Source: Aricia agestis (lineage: Eukaryota > Arthropoda > Insecta > Lepidoptera > Lycaenidae). Taken from it: a stretch of 64,000 nt of DNA. The position numbers and the translations under genes were made by a program. The stretch is from NCBI RefSeq assembly GCF_905147365.1, contig NC_056418.1, positions 2,660,762 to 2,724,761 on the forward strand, written 5' to 3'. The stretch's first letter is position 1; each line of letters opens with the position of its first letter. The notes under the pieces were generated by a model. It ran no database searches and had not been told where the DNA came from. It worked only from the letters and a program-made list of their open reading frames with translations. Below are positions 31,965-43,900 of this stretch, one piece after another.

Positions 31965-34900
31965 ATGAACATAGACGGCGATATGAACGCTGACGGTCAG
32001 TATTATTTAGTTCACAAAATATATTTATAACTTTGCGTTGGTAAACTCTACTTAGATTATTGTTATATTTTTAGAATATTTTGTCACGGCGGTACAGATA
32101 TTCGACTGTTGTGGTGTGGACAAATCTAGCACAGTATCAGTTAGTACACTGATGGACAAATTTGCACCATTCGCCAAAACAAATAAGTAAGTAAACAAAA
32201 CCCTGTACATATAAATCGCAGGAGTAAAACCTCTTTCTAAGGAAATTAAGATAAGCCAGTGGCAAGGTGCCAAGTTTTCTGCATGATATTGTAATTCTAA
32301 ATTTTCATAGATCAGACCGTAGTGATTATATTCTCTTCGGTTCAGACATCTACATCTTTAAAATTGTAGAGTGTAGAAATTAGCCTACAATTTTTTAAAG
32401 ACATTGAAAACTATCATGTCTAGAAACCTATTTCCAGAGAATATTTCTGTTCTAAAATAGTTTTTTGTCTAAATGTTCCTATATAAATTATTGTTCCTAT
32501 CGAAATAATATCGAAGTAACACAATAAAAATTCCGTTTTATTAGGTCAGAGTACACCTTCCTTCGATCTCTATTAGACCCCGACCAAAATGACCCGGAAA
32601 TTACTGTGTCCAAGCTAGCAGCAACGTTAAACTACTACAGTGAAAATCAAAAGATCAAACTAGACTTAGATGAGAGGTAGGTAGTTTTATAAATTATTTA
32701 CTTATAGTAATAATGACCCTTAAGCCCATGCTGTAAGTTAACAAAAGCTAATTTTTTCTTTTGTATATATAAAGCAATCATCCATGTTGTAATAATTTTC
32801 TATATAGTAACTTAATTTGTAATTGTAACATAAAAGGGGTGACAGACATGCGAGTAAGTATGCGGACTTATGGCTCGAAGATCTTGATTGCCTTGATCTT
32901 GATTGACAGCCGCGAGCCTGGTAATCCAGTATCAGCGATTCTTGTGTGTCACCCTCATGCTTTAAGTTTGTACATCTATCAGGCCTTTATCAGACAAAGA
33001 CAGCAGCATAACAAATGTAGTATATATTTTTAAAAATAGGAAAAGTGTGCTTGGAGTGTAACTAAGTTATTATAAATTTTTTTCAGTTTTAATTTGAAAG
33101 GTGGACAGGTGCCACAAGATTCCGATTCAGGCATTTCAAGTGATGGTAAGGATTTGATTTAAAAACAGAATTAGTATAAAAACCCTAAGTACTATAACAG
33201 CTTACAGTATTTTCAACCATAAACAAAACATTTTTCATCCTAGGAAGCAGCTGCCTTTTTTCACAGTACACAATAATGTCCAAACATCAATTTTCCTGGC
33301 AAATGAGAATTAGAAATGTGTTACCTACTCTGTGCAAAATGAAGTGTTGGAAACTAAATATCTTCTCAGTCAGATTAATAAAAGTCAATTTTCATAATTT
33401 TTTGTTTCAATATATCAGACTGACAATCTTCTCGAAACCGGTATGCTGCCTAGCTGAAATCCTGGGTACGGCCATGATAATATCCACAAAAATATCTGAT
33501 CTCCTATCTTTTCAAGGCTTCCAAATCTTAGAGGAGTTGCAGTGTGAACTCCGGGAGAAGTCACACATGGCACACTCGCTGCGGACACAACTCGACCTTG
33601 CCAGCCGTGACCACGAGGAGGCTCTCGGAGCCGTCATCGCAGAGAGAGACACGCTGAGAGCACAGCTGAACGTGTAAGTCTACTAAACCACTCAATTAAT
33701 TTTGATAAAATTTGGTATGATAAGATTTCACTGACAATAAATGATGTGCCCTACATCCTTTCTTGTCAGTTAAATTCTCTCGTCTCTCTCTTGTCAGGTA
33801 AATTCTTTAGTCTCTTGTCAGTTGAAACCTGAAAATTCCCATACCAAAACCTTTAATATTACAAAATTGCATACACCATCTACGATTCAAAAGTTTTTAC
33901 AAATTGCTTATATTATATAACTAGATGTACCGCGCGGCTTCGCCCGCGTAAATTAAGAATTTTACAGAATCCATACATTTTCCCATAAAAAATAGCTATA
34001 AGTACTCCCTTCACGTGGTCTACTCTATATCTGTGCCAAATATTGCCATAAAAATTGATCCAGTAGTTTGTGAGATAAAACCTTTCTAATATTTCCCCGT
34101 TTTTCCCACATTTTCCTGAGTTTCTTTGGTCGTATTAGTCTTAGCGTGATAATATAATATAGCCTTAGCCCTTACTCGATAAATGAGCTATCTAACACTG
34201 AAATAAGTTATTGGTAATCGGACCTGTAGTTCCTGAGATTAGCGCGTTCAAGCAAACATACTCTTCAGGTTATAAATATTTAATAATATTAAGTATAGAT
34301 ATTTTAAATTATCGCTTGACAAACTCGAGTCTCAATCTAAAAGATTATGAAAAGGCTCATAATCATGGGACGAGGCATAGTATAATATGGTAGTGATGAT
34401 GATGATGATGATGAATGTAATTTGCATTGTAGCATATGCTTTCCGTTCTTAAAACAACGCCGAAACTGCCAAACTTGTATCTATAAAGAATCAGGAGATC
34501 TCTCAGCACCTTTCGAACCACGGTATACCAGGTATACCTCGGTGCAAAATCTTTGTTGGTAGCATAATATGCTTAGAATACTTCTCACGAAACCGAAGTC
34601 ACCACATGTTTCCCTATAAATTTTGAAGAGTTCCCTCGATTACTTATGGATCCTTCATCAGATCACCACTTTTGTGAATATAATACCAAATTGGGATAAT
34701 ACCCTATATACCAAAAGAAAAATTTTGAAAATCGGTTAACAAACGGCGGAGTAATCGTTGAACATAAAAAAACGAACATAACACCTCCCCCATTTTGAAA
34801 GTGTGTTAAAATTGTAGCCTATGTGGTTTTCTGATGTATAAGCTATATTATTGTAAAGTTTCATTTAAATCCGTTCAGTAGTTTTTGCGTGAAAGAGTAA

Positions 34901-37900
34901 CAAACATCCATACATCCCAACAAACTTTCGGCTTTATAATATTAGTAGGATAGTAGGATGTGAATGTAGGTATAGCTACTTTGAGTCCCAGAAAGGACAT
35001 AGGATACTTTTTTTGCATAACTAGAAATTTTTAGGGCTAGAAAGAGCAAAAAATGAGCAATTGTCCGTATGTTACAAAATGTTAGTTTTGTAACATACGG
35101 ACAATTCTTTTCTTCCACTCACGCCTTTTTATTCTGCGAAGTCTCGAAATTCACCCTTTTCGATAAATTCTAGTATGCGTGAAGAGAACGCGTCCTTGAG
35201 TGCCGCTCGTGCCGACTGCGAGGAGGCCTGCGAGCGGCTCGCTGCAGCGGAGAGGGCATTGGCTGAAGCGAGACAAGAACTTGGGGCTGTGAGACGCAGA
35301 GCCAGCAGGACTTCGGAGCAGCTGGCTGTTATGGAGGCTGAGGTATGTGGCTAGAATGGTTAGCCATAGCCATAACGCCTCTAGTCCACTGACGCTGCGA
35401 ACTGCAAAATATTTGCGAAACCAATGCGAAACAGGAATAGAGCGAGATGCAATATAACACATTGTCGTGTGGCGGATGAGACAGTAAATCAATTCGCCGC
35501 TGTTTTGCAGTTCGAAGCGTCCGTGGACTAGAGGCACTGAACACTCTAAAAACACGCATTTTATTTTTTATTTTAACAAATTACTGTATTGTCATTGACG
35601 CTTAATACGTATGCAAAGTTGCGAATTAATAAGACTACTGGAGATATGTAAAAATCGTGCTCAATGATTCCGTTACATACATACAGAGTACAGAGCTGAG
35701 ACCAAGCTAATAAATTCACCAATAAAAGCGTGTAAAAGGTTGTTTTTTCTACACTATAATGTCAGACAGATTAACAAAGGAATTTTGATAGTTTAACTGT
35801 TAACACATAAACCTGACGGGTTTATGGGTTGCTACTTGCGTCCATTCATTCTTATTTGCATGGTCTTACTTCTTAGTCTGCTAAATTCATTTCTACATAC
35901 TACAATAGTATGTAGAAATTTCTTAGCTAACACAGCCTACAACAGTGTAACAAAAATAAGTGATAATACTTTAGGGTGTGTATGTGTTCCTTGTAGAGAG
36001 TTCACTGTGAAAGTAGCAGCGCTGAAAGACGAAATTTATTTCCCTTTTGTATGGGCAAGGGCCCGAGCGTACCGAGTTTCCCCATACAAAAGTGAAAAAA
36101 ATTTTGGTCTTTTAGCGCTGCTTCTTTCACAGTGAACTCTCTACAACGAACACGTACACACCCTAAAGTATTATCACTTATTTTTGTTACACCCTGTTTA
36201 ATCTATATACTTATATAAAACTCAAAGGTTTGAGTTTTATATATATAGATTGACACACTGATTGACATAGTGATCTATCAACGCACAGCCCAAACCACTG
36301 GACGGATCGGGCTGAAATTTGGCATGCAGGTAGATGTTATAACGTTGGCATCCGCTAAGAAAGGATTTTGATAAATTCCAACCCCAAGGGGTTCAAATAG
36401 GGGATGAAAGTTTGTATATAATAATACTTCTTAACGCGAGCGAAGCCGCGGGCAAAAGGTCGTAATATTATATTATGCAAATAAATAATAATTATTATTA
36501 TTAATTCAAGCAATAGCTCACATTGTAGGACATTGATTTAGTGTATGAAGGTATAAAAGGTGATTAAAATTACTAGTAATTAATCCATAACATCATTGGT
36601 CATAACTGAAACAGGGATATTAATTATTGTATGTACTTTTCAACATATTAAAAAATACACAATATTAAACACTTTATTTTGAATATTTCCAGAAACTAAC
36701 CCTGCAAGAGTTACTTGCTCAGTCTAAACAGGAGTGTCACCGCATCAATGAGATGTATGCCAGCCGTCAGTCTGTACTTCTAGAAGAGAATGAGGCTCTG
36801 AAGACTGATCATGCCGACCTGTCCACCAGGCTGCAAGACCAGGAGGAGTATATGCAGCAGATGATCAAGGAAAAGGCAAGTTAATTTTCCGAAATCACTT
36901 CTGATTCAGAATGCCCAATTTGACTCGGATTCAGACATCGCACGTCATCCAATAAACGCTCGCCGCACTAGACATTGACGAATGACCGCGTAGTAGTTTT
37001 CGAATCCGAGTCAAACGGAAATCGTGAATCGCCTAGCTGATATAATCAAGCGCAATTTGGAATAGATTTATTACTTACTGTTACTTGAGGAAAATCTCTT
37101 TCAGGGATACATATGGAATACGATAATCTGCCGCAGATTTTTTATATAAAACAGCAATTTTTTTATGTGGGAATTTTTTTAATTTATTACTAAGGCTATC
37201 ATTTTTATTCAACCAATATAGCATTATTTTGTCACCAATATGCCATATTTAAACATGCTTCCTCTATGTTGTAGGTGATACTAGAGATGGAGCTAAAGGA
37301 CGTCCTGAACAAGTCCAACCACATCCACTCGCGTATCGACCGCTCCATAGACGTCAGCTACACCGACGACCAGATGCTCACAGCGCTCGACAGCCTCAAT
37401 GCTGAGAGCAAGTTCATACAAGGTATTTTAACTTCATCTTTAACTAATTGAATAATCAATATGTATTATAGAATAATTGTTAGGAATAAAGTCTGATTAT
37501 TTTTGTGTTAGACAATTTAAATTGCTATTTTTAAATTGTGTTTTCAATTTTTTTTTATTTTTGTTAAATAACAGTATTTTTGGTAGTACTTAAATATTTT
37601 TCACTGAGTTTTTATAACTTTTATTTATGACCATAAGTTTTTGCTTCCTTTCTAACATTTTCCATCTAACAATATTATTCCACTCTAGACAGTCGTACAA
37701 GTATACTAGACGAGGAATCGTTTCTGAAGGCGCTACACGAAGATTCCGGACGACCAACCAATATGTCTCTATTTGATGAAATACGACTGAGTTTCTGCAA
37801 CAAATCCAAGCTAAATCTTTCAGAATTAAACACCATGGAATACTTCGAGAAAAGATATTCCCATCTTGATTCCACATTCGATACTGTGGGTACACAGACA

Positions 37901-40900
37901 GACAAAAGCAACGATATAGATTTCTTTCTGAATAAAAAAAATAAGGATAATGTAAAAATTCAGCAAAGTATTGGTATACAAACTGTAAAAGAAACTAAAG
38001 GGAATATTGAAGAGGAAGTCATGAAATTAGATAAAAGAGACACGCTAACGCAAGTCAATACTGTAAATAAAAACGTAAGCATTCAGACTGATAAAGAAGA
38101 TAATAGGGAACTAACTTGTTTTACAACAGAACTAGATATCCCATATAAAGAAGGCAAAGATGTATCAACAAATACTAGCACTCAAATGTACGAAGTGTTC
38201 AAAGAAGTAGAAGTCATGAATTTTGGCGTTAACACCGAACCTTATTCCCTAGAAAATAAAGTCAAAAATTGCATCGAATGTGATAAACTGAAAGAGCACG
38301 CTACAAACTTGGTAAACGATCTTAAGAATACGCAAGTCGATTGTAAGAAGCAAATAAAAAGTTACGAAAAGAACATCAGTTTGATGCGAATAATGCTTGA
38401 TGAAACGAATACTAGAAATGAGTTTATGAAGTCACTAGTAGATAATTTGAAATCGAAGATCAACATTCTAGAATCGGCATACGTGGAGCAAAACAAACGC
38501 ATTGATGATTTGAACTCTAAGTCTGCGTGTGAAATTGAGCGCGGTAATTCTTATGAGTTATTGGTAGTACTGTGTATATTTTACAGTAAGGGCCGCGCTA
38601 CACCGGAATGGCAGCGGCGAGGCGAGCACTTTCAGTGTCATGTGATTTTAAACTTTATATTCATTATTATAATACATACATGGCGACCGCCAGTAAACTT
38701 CTCAAGCGATACTATGTATGTAGTTTAACTTTATCTTCATTATTGTATAATGAAGATAAAGTTTAAAATCATATGACACTGAAAGTGCTCGCCTCGCCGC
38801 TGCCATTCCGGTGTGGCGCGGCCCTAAGTCTATCTTGCGACAGTTTTGCAACAGGCGTTTGACAGCAGATATTCACAATATTTTCTGTCAAACGTCTGTT
38901 TCTTACCTGTCTCAAGATACGTAATCACCCTGCCTGTCACAGATATTAGTCCATTGATCTATCGTTGCTTGTCTCTTTTACTCAACATATTGCTATCTTG
39001 TTCTACATAGGGATGCAATTAGGGTTGCCACCCATACTATATAAAGTATTGTATGTTATTTCAGGCAATTGTACTTTGTACTTATTTGATACAAACTAGA
39101 TGACCCGACGTACCTCGTATCGCCTATATCTCAATTTTTAAAGAAACTTAACAAAGTACAGAATTCATCTATACTAATATTATAAAGAGGTAAACTTTGT
39201 TTGTTTGTTTAATTGTAATGAATAGGCTCAAAAACTACTGGGCCGATTTTAAAAATTCTTTAACCATTCGAAAGCTACATTACTTACGAGTAACATAGGC
39301 TACTTTTTATTTTGGAAAATATAGGGTTCCGTAAAATATTTCAGTTTTTCGGAAACAACCAGAAAATTTACTTATTTTGCGTACGCTGCCTAAACTATAA
39401 TAGATAGAACCATACAATGTTCTAAATAAATGTAGATCTTATAAATATCTACAAAAATCTCCGCGACACACTTTATCTATCTATGTCAAGTGAGGCACAA
39501 CAACCATTATTTTTTTCTTTATTTATAGGCCTTACATCTTCAGATTAAGTCGGCCTTAAAACATTAATAATTACAAAAAACTTAGATCTAAATCCCTTAA
39601 ATACAATGAGTGGATTACATAACTTAAAAATATATCACTGCATTCAGCCTTAAAATTAGATGACATAATGTTATGAACAAAAAAGAACAAATTGTTACAT
39701 TTAGCATGTTGTACAAGTTCCAGCCTGATGCATTCGTTCCTCCTACATTCCATGAGCATGCGATTGTGTTGGGATTGTCCGTTTTCCCCATAAGGTAAAT
39801 AAAATTATTCAATGGAATGTGGTTTGAACGGAGGCGGAAGGAGAGAGTTAAATCTCTTTTGTTGAGATTGGCGTCTGCGAACCAAGGACGTTTCGGTGGT
39901 TTGTCTACTAAGGTCCTATACCAAATACCCGAGTTTACAGATTTTTGTTGAAAATATTGGTTCCACATATCAAAACATTTTTTCTTAATAGTTCCTAAAT
40001 AATCATAGCAAAAAGGTGTCACAACAGTAGACGTACCGACGGATCGTGCCGCACTCGCCAAAGCGTCGACAATCTCGTTCCCGGAAATACCTACATGAGA
40101 GGGCACCCACTGCAGGCGAACATTAACCCCATTACGTATTAGATTGTAAATACATTTAATAACGAGGAAAGCTTCGGGCCTACCCGTGCTACCCTTACTA
40201 CAAGACATCAAATGTAAAAGTCCGCTCTTAGAATCAGTAACGATGACGACACGTCGATAGATAGTAGTTTCTATGTATTGCAATGCTTTAAGTATGCCTA
40301 TTATTTCTACACTCATGATCGGAATGATATTATTGTTAATTAAAAATTGACCTTTGATCTTACATTTAGAGTCGTAAAATGCACAACCTGCGAAGTCAGA
40401 AGATTTCGAACCGTCCGTGTAAATATGTACGTAGTTACAGTATTTAGTGGACAGTAGCTCAACACTAGCCGCTTTAAGTTCTCTCGGGGACATTTCCTTT
40501 TTAGCCCTATGTACGAGCGGAACTTCGGTAAAACATACGTCCTGAAATGGAATATCGTAACGTATATCGAGTTCGTATGGAGGCCAAATGTCGTATCTCG
40601 AGATTAATAAGTGATTAAAATTCTTGTAACTTTCGACGATCACAGGAAGACCGTTCCTGTTCCAATAATGAGTTCCGGAATCAATCTCACTTATAAAATC
40701 GACCACAAGTTTTAACAAATAATCGTCGCGGCGCGAAAAAGTTTTAATGAAAAATTTGTCAGATAAAAATTGTCTTCGAATTTTTAAAGGAGGTATGCAA
40801 AGTTCGTTTTCTAATAGGTGAACAGGCGTAGTCTTGATAAAACCACCGCATTGCCTCAGTGACTGGTTCTGGATAAGATCCAATTTGCTAAGAACGTTCC

Positions 40901-43900
40901 GATTGGCGTTGGCGAATACGACACTTCCATATTCTAGTCGACTCCTGATAAGACTTATAATTTTCTTAGGTGAATGGGATGAACTCCCCATTTGAAGCCA
41001 CTGACACAGCTTAAAATATTATTGTATTTTAGACATTTTTGGTGCGTCTCGTTAACGTGTTTTTTCCAATTCAATCTATGGTCGAACCAAATACCTAAAA
41101 ATTTTACAAACTTAACAATCTCTAAGGTAACATTATACAATTTAATTTCGACAGAGGGAACGCGATATTTTCGGGTGAATATGCATATTTTAGTTTTACT
41201 GAGTGACAACTGTAAACCGATTTCGTTTAAGAGTTTTTCAAAACGATTTAGAGTCTCCTGCATTAGTGAAGCAGATTCGGTGATTTCTTTACTACTGCAA
41301 TATAAAACAAAATCGTCCGCATACTGCCCAATTCTTAATTTTCGGGAAGCCAAAACTTTAATTTTAAGTGACCCAATATTAAATAAAATCGGGGACATGG
41401 GGTCCCCCTGTGCCAAACCGTCGCGACAAATTCTCACGATCACCTCACCGTTCGTCAATTTATAGACAATAAACCTACAACTGAGAAATTCACGTACATA
41501 ATTGCAAATATGGACATCGACACCGAATTCGACGAGACGCTCGATGAGCACCTCGACCGATGTCCGATACACAGTTGTAGGCATCCGCGATGGCCGTAAA
41601 TGCACACAAAAGGAATTCTTTTTTATTAAAACTGAGTTCGACATCCATGGCGAACCGCGCGAGGCCGTCCAAACAGGATCGTCCTCGACGAAAGCCTATC
41701 ATATTATAATCGGGAAAAAAATTATTTCCTTCGAAAAACTGTTCCAGTCTTTTGGTTATAATTTTATTAAAGATTTTGCAAAGACAATTAATCAGCGATA
41801 TCGGACGATGCTTTAAATCGGCACCGGTGCGTTTAGGTATAGCGATGACTTTAATATTTCGCCATTGATGAGGAATCGTAGAAGTTGTGTAAATCGAGTT
41901 ATAAATTTTTAACAGAATATGTTTAGCGTTACCTGGGAGGTGATATATCATAGAATACAGCACACCGTCTAAACCGGCAGAAGTATCTTTTCGTTTGATT
42001 ACAGAAACTAGCTCGGCCATTGTGATATGATAAAACGTTTGATCCCGGGAATTATTAAAAAACTGATTACGCGGCGGGGGAGCCGCGCCATCGGGAGTTA
42101 GATTCCTCACGAACTGTTGCGCCTCCTCCTCCGTTAACGTGTTCATTCTACTCGGATAACCCTTGATCCATCGAAGTTTACGCCACATATCGGTGCAATT
42201 CGTTTTATAATCGATACTTTCACAGAATTTTTGCCACGAATCTATAGTTTGGCCTGCCGTATTAGTTTGCGGGCTACGACCACCTTCTCTTTGAAAGCTA
42301 AAAAATTTTCTGTCGTACGGTTTTTGCGAAGTGTTTTAAGAGCGAGCCTCCTTTCCGCTATCGCTCTCGACAGATTTTGATTCCACCAAGGCTTCGGTTT
42401 GAATTTAGGAAGAGGACCTGCGCTAATTCGTGTCGAAGGTATGAAAGCATCTGCTGCGCTACTAATGATACCGAAAAGGTTATCGTAATTTTCCTGAACA
42501 CTATCACTAAAAATAAACGTACTACATTTCGATTCAATGTCCGATTCGTACCCTTCCCAATTTGCTCGTTTAACGTTTCGTTTTGAAAAATTTTCACATA
42601 GTGAATTGTTTTTAATTTTGATCATAATAAGTAGATGATCGCTACCAAAATTTTCGTTAGTGACTGCCCACGAACACTCCAGCACCAAATCGGAGCTGGC
42701 GAAGGAAATGTCCGGAGAAGAACAGACTATTCTGTCGTGTAATTTTGAAATACGGGTTGGGCTCCCATCGTTTAAGAAGGAAAAGTTATGGTCCGAGCAA
42801 GATTCTGCAATCATACGACCTCTGCCGTCAGTAGTGTAGGACCAGGAAACATGGTGAGCATTGAAGTCACCTGCTATTAGGGTTTTCCGGCTAAAGAGAG
42901 AGAACAATTCGTCAAAATCTCTCTTCCTTATCCTAACATTACTCGGTGAATACACACCTAATATGTATTGAAATGAACTTTGATTAATCAATTCTACACA
43001 CAACATATCGAGTTTATTCGATGGTAAATTTAATTCTTTTACTCTAGCTGGAAGTGAGACATGCACTAAAATAATCAAACCACCGAACCCGTCATTTCGA
43101 TCCTGTCTGAAACAGCAGTAGCCCGATACATTGAAATTTCTATCGCTAGAAAGCCACGTCTCGGAACAAATACATATGTGAACACTTTCCCTGCTCAGAA
43201 ACGTCTCCAATTCAGCTTTCTTCGGCAAAATACTACGGCTGTTCCATTGTACAATTTTAAGATTCATAATGTTAACATGTGCTAAGTTTTTTAATCATAC
43301 GAGTAATCCGATTTTTAAACTTTCTTGCCGAAATTTCTTTTATAACTTCTATATAAAATTTTAACTAACTGTCCAATATCATCCGTGTACGTTAAGCTTA
43401 TCTGTAGAATATTTTCTTTACCGTACGATTCGTCTAAGAAACTCATAAATTCTTTAATCGACATGGGGTAATCGCCGCTTTCCAAAATCTTTTCAATTTC
43501 TGTAATCTCCGAGGGTTGTATGTCGATCGTCTTTTTGGTTTTTTAACAACTTTCTTTGCCGGGTCAGTGTCGTCGATGGAAACTTCGCTCGAGTCAGACT
43601 CACTCATAGCCTCGCTATCTGACAACAATATTTCTGTAGGAGCGGGCGCGCTTTGCGACGATTCGGTCGTAGTAGGCGGGTGCGGTCTTTTGACAGTTAC
43701 GGGCGGATGGAAATTAGGGACATTCAAAATATCACTAGCGTTGTAAGCGGGATTCGAATTCTCATTCGACTGTGTATTGCTTGCAGGACACTTATTAGCG
43801 ACGTGACCTTCTTTTTTGCATAAAAAGCACGTCATCGAGTCTGAGGACACGTAAATCCAGTAGGATGTACTATCATAGTCCACCTGAATACGTTCAGGCA

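Noticed and set aside
37590..37911. Antisense frames over exon 9 of the KASH5-like gene
   Set aside because: Shadows of the sense coding exon, which is supported by splice phase on both sides.
38544..38728. Extension of KASH5-like exon 9 as one long frame to 38,728
   Set aside because: A good donor at 38543|38544 joins in phase to the exon at 46466, giving GTQ-rich sequence on both sides; the extension reads into the foldback MITE at 38590.
41502..41816. Plus-strand frames over the LINE
   Set aside because: Opposite strand of the LINE ORF2, whose RT motifs read on the minus strand.
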